From assembly GCA_025353235.1 (NCBI GenBank), contig JANXQZ010001081.1, forward strand, positions 1-8,376: 8,376 nt of DNA. The letters run 5' to 3'. A program made the translations under genes and the position numbers. Below, piece by piece: positions 1 through 8,091 of the stretch; position 1 is the stretch's first letter, and every line of letters starts with the position of its first letter. The notes beneath the pieces were generated by a model that was not told the origin of the DNA, searched no databases, and worked only from the letters and a program-made list of their open reading frames with translations. Source of the DNA: Bryobacterales bacterium. Lineage in GTDB: Bacteria > Acidobacteriota > Terriglobia > Bryobacterales > Bryobacteraceae.

Positions 1-1
1 T

Positions 2-586
2 CGGCGGCGGGACTATGCGCGAGCGGGTTTTGACAGGACACACGTCTTCAATGTGGATTATGTTTACGAGCTGCCGACATTCGCGAAGCAGAACGGGTTC
101 TTGAAGGCGGTGGTCAATGGCTGGCAGCTTGCGGGCATCACTCGCTTCTGGTCGGGCCCTCCTATCAACGTCACCGCTAACGGCGATCCCGGCACTCTAG
201 GTGGCGGCCAGCGCGCGGACTATATCGGCGGTCAAATTTATCCTGACAGCCCAAACCGGCTCAACTTCTTTAACCCCTTGGTATTCGCGCGTCCAGCCAA
301 CGGAACTCTCGGCAACTTGGGCAGGAACGCGCTCACCGGGCCGGGAATTAACAACTGGGACATATCCGCTTATAAGACCACCCACATCACGGAACGGGTC
401 GCCGCGCAGCTTCGGGTGGAGACGTTCAATACGTTCAACCACACGCAGTGGGCCAGCGTGAACGGAGGCATAAATGTGCCCAATCCCAGCACTGCGGTTT
501 TAACATCGACGCAGGGCAACACGGGCCAGGTCTCAAACACGAGAGATCCTCGCAGCATTCAACTTGCTCTTAAGATTCTGTTTTAG
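2..586 (+). CDS. TonB-dependent receptor, Oar-like, C-terminal part (5' truncated by window edge)
   Basis: This is the last 194 residues of an outer-membrane beta-barrel receptor. The frame is open from the window's first bases, before the GTG at 53, so the gene starts upstream and the GTG is internal. Visible hallmarks of the large acidobacterial Oar-like/carboxypeptidase-regulatory-domain receptor family are FDRTHVFNVDYVYELP near the start, NGWQLAGITRFWSGPPIN, NWDISAYKTTHI, and RVETFNTFNHTQW. The terminal strand RDPRSIQLALKILF ends in Phe, the aromatic C-terminal residue typical of outer-membrane barrels recognised by the BAM machinery. Family knowledge suggests TonB-energised uptake of a large or complexed substrate; which one cannot be told, because the plug domain is outside the window. 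Its stop codon lies inside the next gene (23-bp overlap), pointing to co-transcription with the TPR protein. Family assignment is confident, substrate unknown. Confidence 0.88.
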   Translation, partial: RRRDYARAGFDRTHVFNVDYVYELPTFAKQNGFLKAVVNGWQLAGITRFWSGPPINVTANGDPGTLGGGQRADYIGGQIYPDSPNRLNFFNPLVFARPANGTLGNLGRNALTGPGINNWDISAYKTTHITERVAAQLRVETFNTFNHTQWASVNGGINVPNPSTAVLTSTQGNTGQVSNTRDPRSIQLALKILF

Positions 587-1682
587 CGTTGCGCTAATTC
601 TGTCTTTTCCCGTTGCCGTTCGCGGTGGGGAATCTGCGCAGGCCGTCTTCGAAAAAGCGGCGGGCGCACTGGCTGCACGGGACTACCCGGAAGCCGAACG
701 CGGGTTTCTCGCGGTCCTCAAAGCCGAGCCAAGCAACGTTGCGGCCCTGGGCAATCTGGGAGTGGTCTACTCGCGGACCGACCGTCAGGCCAAGGCTATC
801 GAAGTTTACCGGCAAGCTCTGCGCATCGCCCCTAGAGACAGAGGCCTTATCACGAATCTTGGCCTTGCTTATGTGAAGCAGGAGCAGTTCGCAAAAGCTC
901 TCCCCATTTTCGAAAGGCTGGGAGCAGATCCCGCAAACCTGCAAGCTCGCGAGTTGCTCGCTACGTGCCGCTTGGCGCTCGGCAACGCGGAATCCGCGCT
1001 TGCGATTCTCGAGCCGTTGCACGCGTCCGATCCTGCCAATGCGGGTGTTCTCTACATGCTGGGAGTGGCGTATTCAAAGTTGAAGAGGACCGCCGAAGCG
1101 CACGACGCATTTGCACGCATGATGCAATCAGTGAAGCCGGCCCAGGCCAATTTCCTGATGGGCAAGGCCAGCTACGAAACAGGCGATTTCGAACACGCAG
1201 CCGAGTACTTTCGTCAGAGCCTGAAGGACGATCCGGAGTCGCGCAACGTGCATCGCGAGCTTGGCAAGACTCTGATCAGTCTGCGCGATAACGACAACGC
1301 CGAAAGTGAATTGCGGCAGGCGGGTATGGACGATGCGGAGGCGCTCTATTTTCTAGGAGGTCTGCTGGCGCAAGCGGGACGGAGAGACGCCATCCCAATT
1401 CTTCTGAAGGCCCGCGACGTCAACCCGGAAGCTTGGGGACCTCTCTACTACTTGGGCCGCGTGTATTTGGACTTGGGAGACGTCAGGCAAGCGCTCCCGG
1501 TTCTCGAACGTGCTGCCAAGCTCAAGCCCGATGAGGCAGCTATTCAATACCAGCTAGGTCGCGCCTTGCAAAAAGCGGGAAGACCAGCTGGGGCGAGTGC
1601 GGCGTTCGCGCGAGTGAAGGAGTTGAAAGCGAGATCGCTTAAGAGCGAGATTGACGTGTTGAGTTCCGGTCGAGAACCATAG
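564..1682 (+). CDS. Secreted/periplasmic TPR-repeat protein
   Basis: This 372-residue protein consists of an N-terminal signal peptide and about ten tetratricopeptide repeats. Residues 1-22 are a short basic start, a hydrophobic core (FCFSVALILSFPVAV) and a small-residue cleavage region. From about residue 25 to 355 the chain runs in roughly 34-residue units with TPR signatures, for example VAALGNLGVVYSRTDRQAKA, LYYLGRVYLDLGDVRQALPV and IQYQLGRALQKAGRPAGA, many ending in a Pro-containing turn. TPR arrays are protein-binding scaffolds, so a periplasmic partner role is inferred, with no catalytic site seen. The TTG at 564 is the only usual start codon between the in-frame stop at 501-503 and the signal peptide. 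It has no clear Shine-Dalgarno sequence and sits within the receptor gene's last codons, so translation is probably coupled. Pairing with the receptor suggests a shared uptake or outer-membrane function, which is inference. Confidence 0.82.
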   Translation: MLLRFCFSVALILSFPVAVRGGESAQAVFEKAAGALAARDYPEAERGFLAVLKAEPSNVAALGNLGVVYSRTDRQAKAIEVYRQALRIAPRDRGLITNLGLAYVKQEQFAKALPIFERLGADPANLQARELLATCRLALGNAESALAILEPLHASDPANAGVLYMLGVAYSKLKRTAEAHDAFARMMQSVKPAQANFLMGKASYETGDFEHAAEYFRQSLKDDPESRNVHRELGKTLISLRDNDNAESELRQAGMDDAEALYFLGGLLAQAGRRDAIPILLKARDVNPEAWGPLYYLGRVYLDLGDVRQALPVLERAAKLKPDEAAIQYQLGRALQKAGRPAGASAAFARVKELKARSLKSEIDVLSSGREP

Positions 1683-1688
1683 AACTTC

Positions 1689-1718
1689 TTGAAAAATTAT
1701 CAAAGTAATAAGTATTAA
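1689..1718 (+). promoter_or_regulatory. Candidate sigma70-type promoter for the ABM gene
   Basis: TTGAAA (1689-1694) and TATTAA (1713-1718) are separated by 18 bp in an AT-rich stretch that stands out from the surrounding GC-rich sequence. Transcription would start near 1725 and give a leader of about 60 bases containing the hairpin at 1733-1767. The call rests on sequence resemblance only; the -10 matches consensus at four of six positions. Confidence 0.4.
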
Positions 1719-1732
1719 AGCTCAAACGCGAG

Positions 1733-1767
1733 GAGTCCTACGATAGACACGACGCAGCGTAGGATTC
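1733..1767 (+). promoter_or_regulatory. Leader hairpin upstream of the ABM gene
   Basis: GAGTCCTACG (1733-1742) pairs with CGTAGGATTC (1758-1767), giving ten pairs including one G-U, around a 15-base loop. No T-run follows it, so it does not look like a simple intrinsic terminator. The downstream arm ends seven bases before the ribosome binding site. It could be an mRNA-stabilising leader structure, a protein-binding site or an operator; the sequence alone does not choose. The upstream arm also lies inside the small palindrome AGGAGTCCT (1731-1739). Confidence 0.45.
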
Positions 1768-1773
1768 AACTAC

Positions 1774-1780
1774 AAGGAGA
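1774..1780 (+). promoter_or_regulatory. Strong Shine-Dalgarno sequence fixing the ABM start
   Basis: AAGGAGA lies six bases before the ATG at 1787. It is the only near-consensus ribosome binding site in the window and makes that start codon secure. Confidence 0.8.
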
Positions 1781-1786
1781 CAAGCA

Positions 1787-2089
1787 ATGGTGAAGCTAGG
1801 ACTGTACGTTCGATTAGAAGCAAAGCCCGGCAAAGAGGATCAAGTAGCAAAGTTCTTGAGTGGTGCTCTTCCGCTCGCGGAGAAAGAGCCAGCCACCACG
1901 GCTTGGTTTGCCCTCCGCCTGGGACCAGCCACATTCGGAATTTTCGATGTGTTTCCCGACGAGGCAGGTCGGCAAGCCCACTTGTCAGGACCAATCGCTG
2001 AAGCGCTTATGGAAAAGGCTTCCGAGCTTTTGTCGGAGCCGCCCAAGATTGAGAAGTTGGAGGTGCTCGCGGCCAAGCTTAAAAGCTAG
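1787..2089 (+). CDS. Antibiotic biosynthesis monooxygenase (ABM) domain protein
   Basis: This 100-residue protein is one complete ABM-type dimeric alpha/beta (ferredoxin-like) domain, the usual length for a stand-alone member. The first strand is GLYVRLEAKPGKEDQVAKFL (residues 5-24), where the K/E-P-G-K turn followed by a helix is typical. The middle strands are TTAWFALRLGPATFGIFDVF (37-56), and the DEAGRQAHLSGPIA segment (58-71) carries the conserved His before the last helix. The final strand is around KIEKLEVLAAKL. Members include small cofactor-free quinol or polyketide monooxygenases and heme-degrading enzymes, but many have no known reaction, so no substrate is assigned here. There is no signal peptide, so it is probably cytoplasmic and dimeric. 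It has its own promoter-like region and ribosome binding site and is convergent with the MATE gene, so it looks monocistronic. Confidence 0.75.
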   Translation: MVKLGLYVRLEAKPGKEDQVAKFLSGALPLAEKEPATTAWFALRLGPATFGIFDVFPDEAGRQAHLSGPIAEALMEKASELLSEPPKIEKLEVLAAKLKS

Positions 2090-2092
2090 GGG

Positions 2093-2145
2093 CCCAGCCG
2101 TTGGTAGTGGGCTACATTTTCAAAGTAGCCCACTACCCAGCCGTT
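2093..2145. repeat. 10-bp direct repeat flanking the intergenic hairpin
   Basis: CCCAGCCGTT occurs at 2093-2102 and again at 2136-2145, bracketing the hairpin between the convergent ABM and MATE genes. The second copy includes two bases of the MATE stop codon. The arrangement resembles a target-site duplication around a tiny inserted hairpin, but a local slippage duplication would look the same. Confidence 0.55.
2103..2137. terminator. Probable bidirectional hairpin terminator between convergent genes
   Basis: GGTAGTGGGCTAC (2103-2115) and GTAGCCCACTACC (2125-2137) are perfectly complementary, a 13-bp stem with a nine-base loop. The hairpin starts 13 bases after the ABM stop and ends six bases before the MATE stop on the other strand, so it could end transcription from both sides. 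Neither side has a T-run after the stem, so it would be a non-canonical or RNA-processing structure. It could also be a copy of a dispersed short palindromic repeat. Confidence 0.6.
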
Positions 2146-3520
2146 ACACCACTTGCTTTTTCCACGTCCCCCGGCGAAACCAAGATATTCCCAGCACAGC
2201 CAGCAGCGTATCTGCGACTACAATCGCGAGGAATACTCCCTTCGGACCCAGTCCCAACGGTATCGCGAGATAATACGCGAGCGGAACCTGGCAGAGCCAA
2301 AAACAGATCAAGTTCAGAGTGGTGGGCGTGATCGTATCGCCGGCTCCATTGAATGCTTGGCTGACCACCATGCCGTAAGCATAGGAAATATAACCATAAC
2401 TGAGATACCGGAGACCGGTCACCGCGAGAGGAAACACCGAGGCTTCCGGGCGGAACAGCCCGATGATTGGCTCGGCGAAAATGATGAACACAAGTCCCAC
2501 GGCCCCGAGGAACAGCATGTTGTAAAAGCCGGTGCGCCATACCGATTTCTCAGCGCGGTCAGGACGGCCCGCGCCTAAGTTTTGCCCCACCAGCGTAGCG
2601 GCGGCGCTGCACATGCCCCAAGACGGAAGAATTGCGAAAATGATGATGCGAATCGCAAGAGTATTGGCGGCCACTGCAGCGGTTCCGAACGTTGCGATGA
2701 TGCGAACGACTCCGATCCAGCTCGTCATCTGAATCAAGTATTGGAACATTGCGCCCACCGACAGCCGAAGGACGCGAATGATAATGCCGACGTCGATCCG
2801 CACGTCGCTCCACTGAATCCTGATCCGGCTCCGGCCGGAACTCAATATCCAAAGCTGGTACAGCACGCCGATGCCTCGCCCGATCGTAGTGCCCACGGCT
2901 GAACCGGTAACACCCAGCCTCGGAAACGGACCCAATCCAAAAATCAGAAATGGATTGAGAACAATGTTTACCGCATTGGCGATCCATAAACTTCGCATGG
3001 CGACCGACGCGTCACCTGCTCCGCGAAAGACTGCGTTGATCAGGAAAAGCTGAAAGATCGTTATGCTTCCGCCGAGGAGAATGCGCGCGTATCCCGAGCC
3101 TGAACGGATCACCGCGTCCGATGCGCCCATTGCGCTCAAAAGGTTTGGAGCAAAGACGAAGCCAAGCACGCCCGTGATCGTGGAAACGATGACACCGATG
3201 CCGATGGCCTGCACCGCGACCACGGCGGCGGCTTTCTCATCCTTCTCGCCAATGCGCCGGGACACCATGGCTGTCGCGCCCATGCTCAGGCCCAGAGCGA
3301 TTGCGAACAGCACGGTGCCTCCGCCGGTCTCGGTGAGGCCGACCGTTGTAATTGCATCCGAGCCCAGCCGCGCGACCCAAAATACGTCCACAATGCCGAA
3401 CAGCGATTCCATGCACATCTCGAGCACCATCGGAACGGCTAGCAGGACAATGGCTCGCTCGATCGGGATGCTGGTGAAATCCTGGCGCGAGCCAAGCAGC
3501 GCTTCCTTCAAGAATCCCAT
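2144..3520 (-). CDS. MATE-family multidrug/toxin efflux transporter
   Basis: This 458-residue inner-membrane protein has the length and hydrophobic pattern of a 12-helix MATE antiporter built from two six-helix halves. The internal duplication is plain: FRGAGDASVAM (residues 165-175) in the first half matches FNGAGDTITPT (390-400) in the second, and VSRRIGEKDEKAA (86-98) matches VGQNLGAGRPDRAEK (311-325). The N-terminal part, with IPIERAIVLLAVPMVLEM and ESLFGIVDVFWVARLG, fits helix 1 and the helix 1-2 region of the family. MATE proteins export drugs, toxins or metabolites in exchange for H+ or Na+; the coupling ion and substrate are not evident. The ATG at 3520 is supported by the stop codon three codons upstream (only a CTG lies between), but no good Shine-Dalgarno sequence is seen. 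The gene is transcribed divergently from the GT-C-like gene and convergently with the ABM gene. No regulator gene adjoins it. Confidence 0.92.
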   Translation of the reverse strand: MGFLKEALLGSRQDFTSIPIERAIVLLAVPMVLEMCMESLFGIVDVFWVARLGSDAITTVGLTETGGGTVLFAIALGLSMGATAMVSRRIGEKDEKAAAVVAVQAIGIGVIVSTITGVLGFVFAPNLLSAMGASDAVIRSGSGYARILLGGSITIFQLFLINAVFRGAGDASVAMRSLWIANAVNIVLNPFLIFGLGPFPRLGVTGSAVGTTIGRGIGVLYQLWILSSGRSRIRIQWSDVRIDVGIIIRVLRLSVGAMFQYLIQMTSWIGVVRIIATFGTAAVAANTLAIRIIIFAILPSWGMCSAAATLVGQNLGAGRPDRAEKSVWRTGFYNMLFLGAVGLVFIIFAEPIIGLFRPEASVFPLAVTGLRYLSYGYISYAYGMVVSQAFNGAGDTITPTTLNLICFWLCQVPLAYYLAIPLGLGPKGVFLAIVVADTLLAVLGISWFRRGTWKKQVV

Positions 3521-3567
3521 CAGTTCTTACAGTGTATGTCGAGCGATCCGCCATAATAGAAAGTTCA
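3521..3567. promoter_or_regulatory. Divergent promoter region between MATE and GT-C-like genes
   Basis: These 47 bases must hold control signals for both directions. On the plus strand CATAAT (3552-3557) lies ten bases before the ATG at 3568. On the minus strand TACACT (complement of 3531-3536) lies ten bases before the MATE ATG. Both resemble -10 elements and would give very short leaders. No convincing -35 element is seen at the right spacing in either direction, so the calls are tentative. Confidence 0.35.
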
Positions 3568-4968
3568 ATGAGTGTCCCCGGACGCGCATGGCGGGTCCTT
3601 CCCTTGGGGCTGCCACTTCTGATCTACTGCGCTCTGCCGACGCGCAACTTCTACTGGGATGGAGTCGCATTCGCAATCGACATTGAGAAGCGGCTCCCCA
3701 TAGCCGCTCTCCTTCACCCCAGCCACCTGCTATACGCTGTGTGGGGCTCCTATCTCTATCGCTTGGCGGAGATCGCTGGAATACATACTCGCGCGCTATT
3801 CGTTATGCAAGCTGCCAATGGCTTGCTGGCGGGCCTGTGTGTCGTGTTGCTGTATAGGTGTCTCCGATTGAGAGGCGTCCCTAGCGAACTCAGTGTCGCG
3901 GGTGCTCTGGTATTCGCTTTCTCCGCGACTTGGTGGAAATTCGCCTCCGATGCGGATGCGTATGTCCCATCGATCTTTCTCCTCCTCTGTTCCTACCTGC
4001 TGATGGAAAACAAGAGAACCTTTGTTCTGTCAAGCTTTGCCTTTGCAGGCGCCATGCTCTTTCACGAACTGGCCATTCTCTTCCTGCCTGTTGCTCTGCT
4101 TAGAGTGAAAACAAGGTATACAGCCGCAGCCCTCGTTACGGTGACAGCGGCTTACATCATCGCCTACAAGGCCGCCTCCGCTCATGCGACCTTTCTCTCG
4201 TGGGTAACATCGCACTCTTCGGACTCGGGGTTCTCATTCAATCCAATCATGAATTGCCTCCTGACCGTTAGGGGGACTTTCCGGCTGTTCTTCGGCGGCA
4301 AAGTGAGCGACTTCGTAGGCGACGGAATTTCCCGAGGCGCACTCGCCGCTCTCGTGGTCGCGATCGCTGTTTTTCTCATCTATGCCTGGCGAGCGCCCCG
4401 ACATTTCCGCGTCTCGGATGCGCCTTTTCATCTATTTGTTTGGGTTGGCGTCTACCTCGCTTTCCTGTTCTTTTGGATGCCGCAAAACACGTTCTATCGG
4501 CTCTTCTATTTGGCCCCGCTAATCCTTGTTTTCTTTACAACGCTGCATTACGCGGCGACGCGACTATTGCTTCCCGCGCTACTGCTCTGGAATTTTACGT
4601 TCGCAATATACCCGCAGTCCCGTGCGTCGTTCAATGCACCGTTGGCTTTTGCGCGGTCTCAACAAGATGGCTGGCGGCCTGGCACGCCCATCGTTTATCA
4701 TCGCTTTCATCCCGATCTTTGGACCATCAGCTACTTCAATCAGCAGGCCGCTTGGATCGCGCTCGATTCCGCTGACTTGGGTCAACTCGAACGAAACCTG
4801 AACTACGCCAAGAAGGAAAACAAAGCGCTCTGGCTCGAGGAGACAGCCTACCAGCTGGTTGCATCCGATCCGCAGGGTCTGCTATGGATTGCTGCCCATG
4901 AGTTGCCGAACAAGCTCATCGATTTCAGAGATGCGAAGCACGAGTTCCGCTTCCACCGCATGCAGTAA
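3568..4968 (+). CDS. Multi-pass membrane protein, GT-C / protein O-mannosyltransferase-like (DUF2723-like)
   Basis: This 466-residue protein has about ten hydrophobic segments and a soluble C-terminal tail of some 100 residues. The N-terminal layout resembles lipid-linked-sugar GT-C glycosyltransferases: one helix, then an acidic loop NFYWDGVAFAIDIEK (residues 27-41), then LLHPSHLLYAVWG (48-60). The stretch VFAFSATWWKFASDADAYVP (115-134) looks like the equivalent helix and acidic loop of DUF2723/TMEM260-type O-mannosyltransferases, with FHE at 165-167. Such enzymes transfer a sugar from a polyprenyl-phosphate donor on the periplasmic side; donor and acceptor cannot be told here. An in-frame GTG at 3532 would add 12 residues. 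ATG 3568 is preferred because of the -10-like CATAAT just upstream and a hydrophobic start soon after, though its ribosome binding site is weak. guaB follows after 36 bp with no functional link evident. An uncharacterised polytopic protein of another type is the alternative. Confidence 0.65.
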   Translation: MSVPGRAWRVLPLGLPLLIYCALPTRNFYWDGVAFAIDIEKRLPIAALLHPSHLLYAVWGSYLYRLAEIAGIHTRALFVMQAANGLLAGLCVVLLYRCLRLRGVPSELSVAGALVFAFSATWWKFASDADAYVPSIFLLLCSYLLMENKRTFVLSSFAFAGAMLFHELAILFLPVALLRVKTRYTAAALVTVTAAYIIAYKAASAHATFLSWVTSHSSDSGFSFNPIMNCLLTVRGTFRLFFGGKVSDFVGDGISRGALAALVVAIAVFLIYAWRAPRHFRVSDAPFHLFVWVGVYLAFLFFWMPQNTFYRLFYLAPLILVFFTTLHYAATRLLLPALLLWNFTFAIYPQSRASFNAPLAFARSQQDGWRPGTPIVYHRFHPDLWTISYFNQQAAWIALDSADLGQLERNLNYAKKENKALWLEETAYQLVASDPQGLLWIAAHELPNKLIDFRDAKHEFRFHRMQ

Positions 4969-4971
4969 AGC

Positions 4972-6459
<1,488 letters not shown>

Positions 6460-6466
6460 AAGTGCG

Positions 6467-6502
6467 GCGTTGGGGCAGGATGGCATCCCAATGCCCCGCT
6501 GC
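6467..6502 (+). terminator. Hairpin just after guaB, possible terminator
   Basis: GGGGCA (6472-6477) pairs with TGCCCC (6492-6497). The stem extends outward through weaker pairs to 6467/6502, and a nested GGAT/ATCC pairing sits inside the loop. It begins seven bases after the guaB stop codon, a good position to end the transcript, but no T-run follows. It also forms the left part of the repeat element at 6470-6598, so its terminator role may be secondary. Confidence 0.45.
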
Positions 6503-6598
6503 GCTGATCCGCATGGACAAGCTCCAGTCAGCATACTCTCTGAAAGGCCTGGAAAGCCGCCTAAAAGGCGGGTGCAGGCAAGATTGCCTGCCCCACAA
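6470..6598. repeat. REPIN/MITE-like hairpin cluster with inverted ends
   Basis: About 129 bp of non-coding DNA consist largely of palindromes. The left end TTGGGGCAGG (6470-6479) is mirrored by the right end CCTGCCCCACAA (6587-6598), inverted and differing by a two-base insertion. Inside are three stems: GGGGCA/TGCCCC (6472-6497), CCGCCT/AGGCGG with a three-base loop (6557-6571), and GCAGGCAA/TTGCCTGC (6574-6591). Two hairpins in opposite orientation around a spacer is the layout of REPIN-type dispersed repeats. It carries no ORF, so any mobility would depend on a transposase elsewhere. That it occurs in many copies is inference. Confidence 0.5.
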
Positions 6599-6624
6599 TC
6601 AATGCCGACAGCAAACTAAGTAAC

Positions 6625-6691
6625 ATTGGCCAGAATTGGCTGCCACAAGCGGGACGATATCTCGTGACAGGAGCGGCAATCGTCCCAATTC
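6625..6691. repeat. Inverted and direct repeats in the guaB-oxidoreductase gap
   Basis: GGGACGAT (6651-6658) and ATCGTCCC (6679-6686) are a perfect 8-bp inverted repeat with a 20-base spacer. Outside it, GAATTGG (6633-6639) is mirrored by CCAATTC (6685-6691). ATTGGC is also directly repeated at 6625-6630 and 6635-6640, ten bases apart, about one helical turn. The position upstream of the oxidoreductase genes would suit regulator binding, or a second stem-loop that insulates guaB. The rest of the gap, 6692-6746, shows nothing distinctive. Confidence 0.4.
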
Positions 6692-6746
6692 CTTCTATTA
6701 CGTTTCCTGAGCCCCAGTTCGCCGAAACGGATAGCCCAAACGAGAC

Positions 6747-6752
6747 TAGAAT
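6747..6752 (+). promoter_or_regulatory. -10-like TAGAAT before the Tat oxidoreductase
   Basis: TAGAAT lies only eight bases before the ATG at 6761. If it is the -10 element, transcription would start at or next to the start codon and the mRNA would be nearly leaderless. The GGAAG at 6753-6757 is too close to the ATG (three bases) to be a good ribosome binding site. No clear -35 element is present. Confidence 0.35.
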
Positions 6753-6760
6753 GGAAGCAA

Positions 6761-8086
6761 ATGTCCACCACCCGACGTCACTTCTTGAGCGCTGCCGCTG
6801 CAGGGCTTGCGGCTCCCTTGATGGCTCAGCGGCGCTCTGCCAACGACAATATCCAGATTGCGCTGATCGGCGCGGGAGGCATGGGCTCGGCCGATGTCCG
6901 CTCTTCGCTCGCCGTGGGCGGCGTCAAGCTGGTCGCTGTTAGCGACATCTACGAAGGCCGTTTGACTCGCGCCAAGGAAAACTGGGGTAGCGACCTGTTC
7001 ACCACGCGCGACTATCGCGAAGTGCTAGCCCGGCCCGACATCGATGCAGTGATCATCGGCACTCCGGATCACTGGCATCAAAAAATTTCCATCGACGCAA
7101 TGAATGCCGGCAAGGACGTGTACTGCGAGAAGCCCATGGTGCAGCACGTAGATGACGGCAAGCCGGTGATCGAGGCCGCGCGAAAAACTGGCCGCATCAT
7201 TCAAGTAGGCAGCCAGCGAGTCAGCTCCATCGTGTATCAGAAAGCGAAGGATCTGATTCAGGGCGGGTCCATTGGGCAGCTCAACATGGTTGAGGCCTGG
7301 TGGGATCGCAACTCCGCGATCGGTGCCTGGCAATACTCGATTCCGCCCGACGCCACTCCAGACAATATCGATTGGGATCGCTTCCTGGGCCGTGCCCCGA
7401 AGTTGCCGTTCGAGCCAGTGCGGCTTTTCCGCTGGCGCAACTATCGGGATTACGGCACGGGCGTGGCAGGCGATCTGTTCGTGCATCTTTTCTCGGGCAT
7501 GCACTTCGTTACCGGCGCGATTGGGCCGCAGCGCGTGTATGCAACGGGCGGCTTGCGATTCTGGAAAGACGGCCGCGACGTTCCCGACGTGATGCTGGGC
7601 CTCTATGACTATGCCGCCAGCGACAAGCATCCTGCATTCAACTTATCCTTGCGTGTGAATTTCGTGGACGGCGCTGGGGAAAGTTCCGGGTTCCGGTTCG
7701 TCGGCAGCGAGGGCATTCTCACTATTGGTAACGGGGTCACGGTCACCAAGACGCCCCGCGAGAGCGAGCCCGGGTACACGATCGACACGTTCCCGAAAGC
7801 CGTACAGGAAACGTTTCTCAAAGAGTACAGCGACAAGTACCCGAAGCAAAAGGCCTCAGCCGATGCTATCCGACCCGAGTCGGAGGACAAGTATCTGCCC
7901 CCTCCCGGTTACAGCGATCATCTGGATCATCATCGCAACTTTATCAAAGCGGTGCGAGCGCACAAGCCGGTTATTGAGGATGCTGTTTTCGGGTTCCGGG
8001 CGGCAGGTCCGGCACTGCTGTCGAACATTAGCGTCTTCGAGAAACGCGTGTGCCTGTGGGATCCCCAAACCATGACCTTGAGCTAA
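6761..8086 (+). CDS. Gfo/Idh/MocA-family oxidoreductase with Tat signal
   Basis: This 441-residue protein is a predicted NAD(P)-dependent dehydrogenase or related sugar-modifying enzyme. Residues 1-22 are a twin-arginine signal: [20 protein letters not shown], with RRHFL matching the Tat motif and a small-residue cleavage site. The Rossmann fold begins at [12 protein letters not shown] (31-42), followed by the acidic strand end AVSDIYEGR (59-67). TPDHWHQ (101-107) and the family signature CEKPM (122-126) follow. The C-terminal alpha/beta domain includes [19 protein letters not shown] (234-252), a conserved GD...H region in exported members, and [11 protein letters not shown] (315-325). Family substrates are usually sugars, inositols or amino sugars; none is assigned. 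Known exported members such as Zymomonas glucose-fructose oxidoreductase use Tat to carry pre-bound cofactor, so the same is inferred here. The gene is followed after five bases by a close paralog, and the pair looks like an operon. Confidence 0.9.
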   Translation: MSTTRRHFLSAAAAGLAAPLMAQRRSANDNIQIALIGAGGMGSADVRSSLAVGGVKLVAVSDIYEGRLTRAKENWGSDLFTTRDYREVLARPDIDAVIIGTPDHWHQKISIDAMNAGKDVYCEKPMVQHVDDGKPVIEAARKTGRIIQVGSQRVSSIVYQKAKDLIQGGSIGQLNMVEAWWDRNSAIGAWQYSIPPDATPDNIDWDRFLGRAPKLPFEPVRLFRWRNYRDYGTGVAGDLFVHLFSGMHFVTGAIGPQRVYATGGLRFWKDGRDVPDVMLGLYDYAASDKHPAFNLSLRVNFVDGAGESSGFRFVGSEGILTIGNGVTVTKTPRESEPGYTIDTFPKAVQETFLKEYSDKYPKQKASADAIRPESEDKYLPPPGYSDHLDHHRNFIKAVRAHKPVIEDAVFGFRAAGPALLSNISVFEKRVCLWDPQTMTLS

Positions 8087-8091
8087 CACGG

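Noticed and set aside
2103..2137. Canonical intrinsic terminator
   Set aside because: The stem is strong, but no T-run follows on either strand, so only a probable non-canonical terminator role is claimed.
2133..2987. Other frames of 135-142 codons overlapping MATE
   Set aside because: They are alternative-frame shadows of the MATE gene, which has clear duplicated family motifs.
3063..3686. A 207-codon plus-strand open frame
   Set aside because: It is antisense to the MATE gene's N-terminal half and runs into the start of the GT-C-like gene in another frame. Its composition is low-complexity Thr/Pro/Ala/Met and it has no domain features.
6470..6598. Possible CRISPR or riboswitch in the guaB downstream gap
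   Set aside because: There are no regularly spaced direct repeats, and the structure is downstream of guaB rather than in a leader. Inverted repeats explain it better.
6664..6942. A 92-codon frame spanning the gap and the oxidoreductase start
   Set aside because: It overlaps the Tat signal and Rossmann fold codons in a different frame, has no ribosome binding site and shows a composition typical of a shifted frame.
7025..7630. A 201-codon minus-strand frame
   Set aside because: It is antisense to the Gfo/Idh/MocA gene with no recognisable motif of its own.
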